This document shows positions 59,086-64,000 of a DNA stretch of 64,000 bases, piece after piece. The stretch covers positions 346,779,484 through 346,843,483 of the forward strand of contig NC_061508.1 in the NCBI RefSeq assembly GCF_022539505.1, read 5' to 3'. Both the position numbers and the translations under genes were made by a program. Position 1 is the first letter of the stretch, and the number at the start of each line of letters is the position of its first letter. The DNA is from Lolium rigidum (lineage: Eukaryota; Streptophyta; Magnoliopsida; Poales; Poaceae). A model generated the notes under the pieces. It worked only from the letters and a program-made list of their open reading frames with translations, made no database searches and was not told the origin of the DNA.

Positions 59086-60617
59086 TGATACGTCTCCAAC
59101 GTATCGATAATTTCTTGTGTTCCATGCCACATTATTGATGTTATCTACATGTTTTATGCACACTTTATGTCATATTCGTGCATTTTACTGGAACTAACCT
59201 ATTAACAAGATGCCGAAGTGCCGGTTCCTGTTTCTACGCTGTTTTTGGTTTCAGAAATCCTAGTAACGAAATATTCTCGGAATCGGACGAAATCAACGCC
59301 CAAGTTCCTATTTTACCCGGAAGCATCCAGAACACACGAGAACCGCCAGAGAAGGGGGGCAGGGCCACCAAACCATAGGCCGGCGCGGCCAGAGGGGGGG
59401 CCGCGCCCCCCTAGGGTTTGGCCAGCCCTTCGACCCCCTGGCGCCGCCTCTTCGCCTATAAGAAGCCCCTGGATCAGAAAACCCGATACCAATTGACGAA
59501 ACTCCAGAAAAGTTACTGTGGCGCCGCCGCCATCGCGAAACTCCAATTCGGGGGACGAGAACTGCTGTTCGGCACCTGCCGGAGCGGGGAAGTGCCCCCG
59601 GAAGGCCTCTCCATCGACACCGCTGCCATCTCCATCGCCACCGCTGCCATCTCCACCGCCATCTTCATCACCGCTGCTGCTCCCATGAGGAGGGAGTAGT
59701 TCTCCATCGAGGCTCGGGGCTGTACCGGTAGCTATGTGGTTCATCTCTCTTCCATGTACTTCAATACAATGATCTCATTGAGATTCATATGAGTTTGTAT
59801 CACTACTATCTATGTGCTACTCTAGTGATGTTATTAAAGTAGTTCTATTCCTCCTGCATGTGTGTAAAGGTGACTAGTGCGTGCACCGTGTGGTTCTTGT
59901 CGTAGGCTATGATCATGATCTCTTGTAGATTGTGGAGTTAATTATCATTATGATATTATTGATGTGATCTATTCCTCCTACATATGCATGAAGGTTACAA
60001 GTGTGCATGCTATGCTAGTACTTGGTTTAGTACGTTGATCTATCTTACACTCGAAGGTTACTTAAACATGAGCATTATTGTGGAGCTTGTTAACTCCGGC
60101 ATTGAGGGTTCGTGTAATCCTACGCAATGTGTTCATCATCCAACAAAAGTGTAGAGTATGCATTTATCTATTCTGTTATGTGATCAATGTTGAGAGTGTC
60201 CACTAGTGAAAGTGTAATCCCTAGGCCTTGTTCCTAAATACTGCTGAGTTACTATCGCTTGTTTACTACTGCTGCGTTACTACTTGCTTGTTACTGTGTT
60301 TACTTGCGTTACTACTGCTGCAATACCACCACCATCAACTACACGCCAAGCACTTTTACGGCACCGTTGCTACTTGCTCATACTTATTTATACCACCTTG
60401 TATTTCACTATCTCTTCGCCGAACTAGTGCACCTATTTGGTGTGTTGGGGACACAAGAGACTTCTTGCTTTGTGGTTGCGGGGTTGCATGAGAGGGATAT
60501 CTTTGACCTCTTCCTCCACGAGTTCGATAAACCTTGGGTATCCACTTAAGGGAAACTTGCTTCGTTGTTCTACAAACCTCTGCACTTGGAGGCCCAACAC
60601 GTCTACGGGAAAGGAGG
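59086..60617 (+). repeat. 3' LTR of element 2 (right end in gap)
   Basis: Begins TGATACGTCTCCAACG and matches 52423-53950 closely, ending at gtctacgggaaaggagg, about 20 bp short of the expected CATCA terminus. Confidence 0.9.
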
Positions 60618-60717
60618 NNNNNNNNNNNNNNNNNNNNNNNNNNNNNNNNNNNNNNNNNNNNNNNNNNNNNNNNNNNNNNNNNNNNNNNNNNNNNNNNNNN
60701 NNNNNNNNNNNNNNNNN
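60618..60717. other. Assembly gap (100 N)
   Basis: Exactly 100 N, a conventional placeholder for a gap of unknown size. It separates the end of a plus-strand 3' LTR from the interior of a minus-strand element. Confidence 0.99.
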
Positions 60718-63700
60718 GACTCAAGGCAATGGTCTATAGTTGCTAACAAATAGATAACATATAGCAAAACTTTTCATGAAGAGTACTTCCAAGACAAGCA
60801 TCAAAAGCCTTGCACAAGAGTTAACTCATAAAGCAATAGATTCAAAGTAAAGGCATCGAAGCAACACAAAGGAAGATATAAGTTTCAGCGGTTGCTTTCA
60901 ACTTGTAACATGCATATCTCATGGATAATTGTCAACACAAAGTAATATGATGAATGCAAATATGCAAGTTTGTAAGAATCAATGCACAGTTTACACAAGT
61001 GTTTGCTTCTAAGGTGGAAGGAAGTAGGTAAACTGACTCAACATAAAAGTAGAAGAAAGGCCCTTCGCAGAGGGAAGCATTGATTGCTATATTTGTGCTA
61101 GAGCTTTGATTTTGAAAACATATAGAGAGCATAAAAAGTAAAATTTTGAGAGGTGTTTGTTGTTGTCAACAAATGGTAGTGGGCACTCTAACCCCCTCGC
61201 TAGACAAACCTTCAAAGAGCGGCTCCCATGAATTATTTTTATTTTTGGGTGGCACTCCTTCCAACCTTTCTTTCACAAACCATGGCTAACCGAATCCTCG
61301 GGTGCCCGCCAACAATCTCATACCATGAAGGAGTGCCTTTTTATTTTAGTTTCATTATGATGACACTCCTCCCAACCTTTGCTTACACAAGCCATGGCTA
61401 ACCGAATCCTCGGGTGCCGTCCAACAATCACATACCATGGAGGAGTGTCTATTTTGGTTAATTAATTTGGGACTGGGAATCCCATTGCCGACTCTTTTTG
61501 CAAAATTATTGGATAAGCGGATGAAGCCACTAGTCCATTGGTGAAAGTTGCCCAACAAGATTGAAAGATAAACACCACATACTTCCTCATGAGCTATAAA
61601 ACATTAACACAAATTGAGAAGCATTTTGAATTGTTTAAAGGTAGCACTCAAGCAATTTACTTTGGAATGGCAGGAAATACCACATAGTAGGTAGGTATGG
61701 TGGACACACATGGCATAGGTTTTGGCTCAAGGTTTTGGATGCACGAGAAGTATTCCCTCTCGATACAAGGCTTAGGCTAGCAAGGTTGTTTGAAGCAAAC
61801 ACAAGTATGAACCGGTACATCAAAACTTTCATAAGAACATATCGCAAGCATTATAATACTCTACACTGTCTTCCTTGTTGCTCAAACACTTTTACCAGAA
61901 AATATCTAGACCTTAAGAGAGACCAATCATGCAAACCAATTTCAACAAGCTCTACGGTAGTTCTCCACTAATAGGCTTAGACTACATGAAAAAAAACTTA
62001 ATCATGATCTACTTGAGAGCTCAAAACAATTGCCAAGTGTCAAATTATCCAAGACATATTAGGCATTTTCCTTTTCCAACCAAATAAGTATTGTAGCTTC
62101 CAACTTTTATCATTGAACATTAAAAGTAAAACGAAGAACAAGTGTTCATATGAAAAAGCGGAGCATGTCTCTCTCCCACACAAGGATTGCTAGGATCCGA
62201 ATTTATTCAAACATAAACAAAACGAAAATAAACACACAGACGCTCCAAGTAAAGCACATAAGATGTGACCGAATAAAAATATAGCTTCAGGGGAGGAAAC
62301 TTGATAAGTTGATGAAGAAGGGGATGCCTTGGGCATCCCCAAGCTTAGACGCTTGAGTCTTCTTGAAATATGCAGGGATGAACCACGGGGGCATCCCCAA
62401 GCTTATACTTTTCACTCTTCTCGATCATATATCATCCTCCTCTCTTGACCCTTGAAAACTTCCTTCACACCAAACTTCTCATAAACTTCATTAGAGGGGT
62501 TAGTACTCAAAAAAAAACTTGAATCCACCTTGGTCCTGCAGTGACACATTGCAAGAACTCAATAAAACATTAGCTACAGCTCTCCACGTGTAGAAAGCCT
62601 TGCTTAAAGTCCACAAGAGACAATGCAAAAAACAGAGACAGAATCTGCCAAAACAGAACAACCAGTAAAGACGAATTTTAAATAAATACTTCCGTTGCTC
62701 AAATCAGAAAACTCAAAACTAATGAAAGTTGCGTACATATCTGGGGAACACGCACGTAAATTGGCATATTTTTCTGAGTTACCTACAGAGAAAACAGCCC
62801 AGATTCGTGACAGATAGAAATCTGTTTCTGCGCAGAAATCCAAATCTAGTATCAACCTTCGATTAGAGGCTTCACTTGGAACAACAATACACAAAACTAA
62901 GATAAGGAGAGGTTGCTACAGTAGTAAACAACTTCCAAGACACAAATATAAAACAAAGTACTGTAGCAAAATAACACATGGGTTATCTCCCAAGAAGTTC
63001 TTTCTTTATAGCCATTAAGATGGGCTCAATGAGTTTTAAATGATGCACTCGCAAGAAATAGTATTTGAAGCAAAAGAGAGCATCAAGAGGCAAATCCAAA
63101 ACACATTTAAGCCTAACATGCTTCCTATGCATAGGAATCCTGTAAATAAACAAGTTCATGAAAAGCAAAGTAACAAGCATAAGAAGATAGAACAAGTGTA
63201 ATTTCAACAATTTCAGCACATAGAGAGGTGTATTAGTACCATAAAAATTTCTACTACCATATTTTCCTCTCTCATAATAATTTTCAGTAGCTTCATGAAC
63301 AAACTCAATAATATAACTATCACATGCAGCATACTTTTCATGATCCACAAACATATAATTTTTATCAATCTCAAGAATAGTGGAATTAAAATTTTCAAAC
63401 TTACTTTTATTAATAATATAACAAGGTAGTTGATCAATCTCAATAGATATGGGACTCATAGAATAAGTCAAGAACTCTCCAATCCCATTTTCATTAGTAG
63501 TACAATTAATATTATCAAGTAACATAGGACCATCATCTAGAGCTTTATCATAGACATTTGCCAAACAAAATTCTTTAGTACCATGCATTTCGACATCAGG
63601 CACAAACAAAGCATTATCATAAGATTTATCAAAGTAGCATGGATTATCATAGATAATAGTAGCATAATCATTCTCACAAGTATTACTCATAGGTACTATT

Positions 63701-64000
63701 TCAAGAGAATCCACAGGAACATAACATTCAACCTCTTTCGGTAAGCATGGAGGACAATCAAATAGTGTAAGAGATAAAGAGTTACTCTCATTAGAAGGTT
63801 GGCATGGGTAGCTAATCCATTCTTCCTCCTTTTGTTCATCACTCCCTTCTTCTTTTTCATCCAATGAGCTTTCAGGTTCATCAATTTCCTCCTCTTTTTC
63901 ATCCAATGAGCTTTCAGGTTCATCAGTTTCTTCTTCCACCGGTTCCTGCAAATTGTGAGTGCATTCTTGTGCATTAATGTGTCTCTCTTTATAATCAAGG
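60718..64000 (-). mobile_element. Minus-strand LTR retrotransposon interior (element 3), incomplete at both ends
   Basis: On the minus strand this is homologous to elements 1 and 2. A coding frame (62983-63999) is followed by the conserved gaagttctttcttta start of the non-coding domain and purine-tract-like gcatccccaagctt motifs at 62332 and 62391. Then comes the 3' internal domain down to the gap. Its LTRs are not visible here. The 5' part lies beyond the right edge; the 3' LTR is in the gap or is the fragment at 51640-52422. Confidence 0.82.
62983..63999 (-). CDS. Conserved element protein with hydrophobic span (element 3), partial
   Basis: The frame is open from the right edge of the window to a stop at 62983, so the N-terminus lies outside. 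An acidic part has two copies of DEPESSLDEKEE. An Asn/Asp/Tyr-rich middle follows, then ATENYYERGKYGSRNF, a hydrophobic span (FYLLMLVTLLFMNLFIY), MHRKHVRLKCVLDLPLDALF and YYFLRVHH. It then extends a further 20 residues past the stop position seen in the other two copies. No polymerase motifs are present. It is the longest and least damaged of the three related proteins. Function unknown. Confidence 0.7.
   Translation of the reverse strand, partial: LDYKERHINAQECTHNLQEPVEEETDEPESSLDEKEEEIDEPESSLDEKEEGSDEQKEEEWISYPCQPSNESNSLSLTLFDCPPCLPKEVECYVPVDSLEIVPMSNTCENDYATIIYDNPCYFDKSYDNALFVPDVEMHGTKEFCLANVYDKALDDGPMLLDNINCTTNENGIGEFLTYSMSPISIEIDQLPCYIINKSKFENFNSTILEIDKNYMFVDHEKYAACDSYIIEFVHEATENYYERGKYGSRNFYGTNTPLYVLKLLKLHLFYLLMLVTLLFMNLFIYRIPMHRKHVRLKCVLDLPLDALFCFKYYFLRVHHLKLIEPILMAIKKELLGR

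Larger units (their letters stand above)
52423..60617 (+). mobile_element. Gypsy-like LTR retrotransposon (element 2) with Gag, no polymerase; right end lost in gap
   Basis: The 5' LTR is 52423-53965 (TGATACGTCTCCAACG to GTAGACATCA). The primer-binding site ccggcgccgttgcctgggg is at 53975-53993. Gag-like frames run 54131-55523, and a conserved hydrophobic C-terminal frame lies at 56111-56638. A long non-coding domain follows, then the purine tract aagcttggggatgc (59072-59085) and a 3' LTR from 59086. The last roughly 20 bases of that LTR and the target duplication fall in the N run at 60618-60717. The preceding 5 bp are tggag. No reverse transcriptase or integrase is present. It is a relative of element 1, and its LTR differs by small blocks. 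Confidence 0.88.

Overview
The window is nuclear DNA from a grass, most likely a cool-season grass of the Triticeae/Pooideae type. The evidence is an Au-type SINE, a Stowaway MITE, CACTA elements, gypsy LTRs beginning TGATACGTCTCC, and two plant genes with grass-like GC-rich first exons. Most of the 64 kb is nested transposable elements. Only two ordinary host genes are evident, and they converge tail to tail: a CASP-like membrane protein gene (plus strand, three exons, 30804-33293) and a 4-coumarate:CoA ligase gene of the 4CL3 type (minus strand, six exons, 34186-40975).

Layout. 1-2850: intergenic, with a SINE flanked by a perfect 16-bp target duplication and a 28-bp perfect fold-back. 2851-8172: an old, internally deleted copia retrotransposon (TSD AAAGT) whose gag is split by a 2.4-kb solo LTR (TSD GCTTT). 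8230-30399: a complete 22.2-kb CACTA (En/Spm) transposon with TSD CGT and GTGCCGACGG subterminal repeats. It carries decayed TNP2-type and TNP1-type transposase genes. It also carries an AP2/ERF-type gene on the opposite strand, with a TATA box and nine GCGGGAAA (E2F-type) motifs upstream, followed by a 34-copy satellite array with a period of about 344 bp. 30400-41300: the two host genes, with MITEs and small duplications in their introns. 41325-41981: a hAT element (8-bp TSD TAAATGTG) just beyond AC elements upstream of 4CL. 42500-64000: an L1-type LINE used as a landing site for nested non-autonomous gypsy-like elements, including a 100-N assembly gap.

How the parts relate. The CACTA element ends about 290 bp upstream of the TATA box of the CASP-like gene, so that gene's distal promoter is transposon DNA. 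The 4CL gene keeps AC-type MYB-binding motifs between its start codon and the hAT insertion. Four mobile elements (copia, solo LTR, CACTA, LTR element 1) and three smaller ones (SINE, hAT, MITE) have exact target-site duplications, so their boundaries and nesting order can be read to the base.

Most unusual points: (1) the AP2/ERF gene with an E2F-motif promoter and a satellite array, all inside one CACTA unit; (2) two long hairpins upstream of the transposase, candidate small-RNA sources; (3) a conserved membrane-segment protein in three related LTR elements; (4) recurrent AAGCTTGGGGATG purine tracts in those elements; (5) differences between repeat copies concentrated at CHG trinucleotides, which look like consensus errors rather than mutations and which affect every apparent frameshift in this window.
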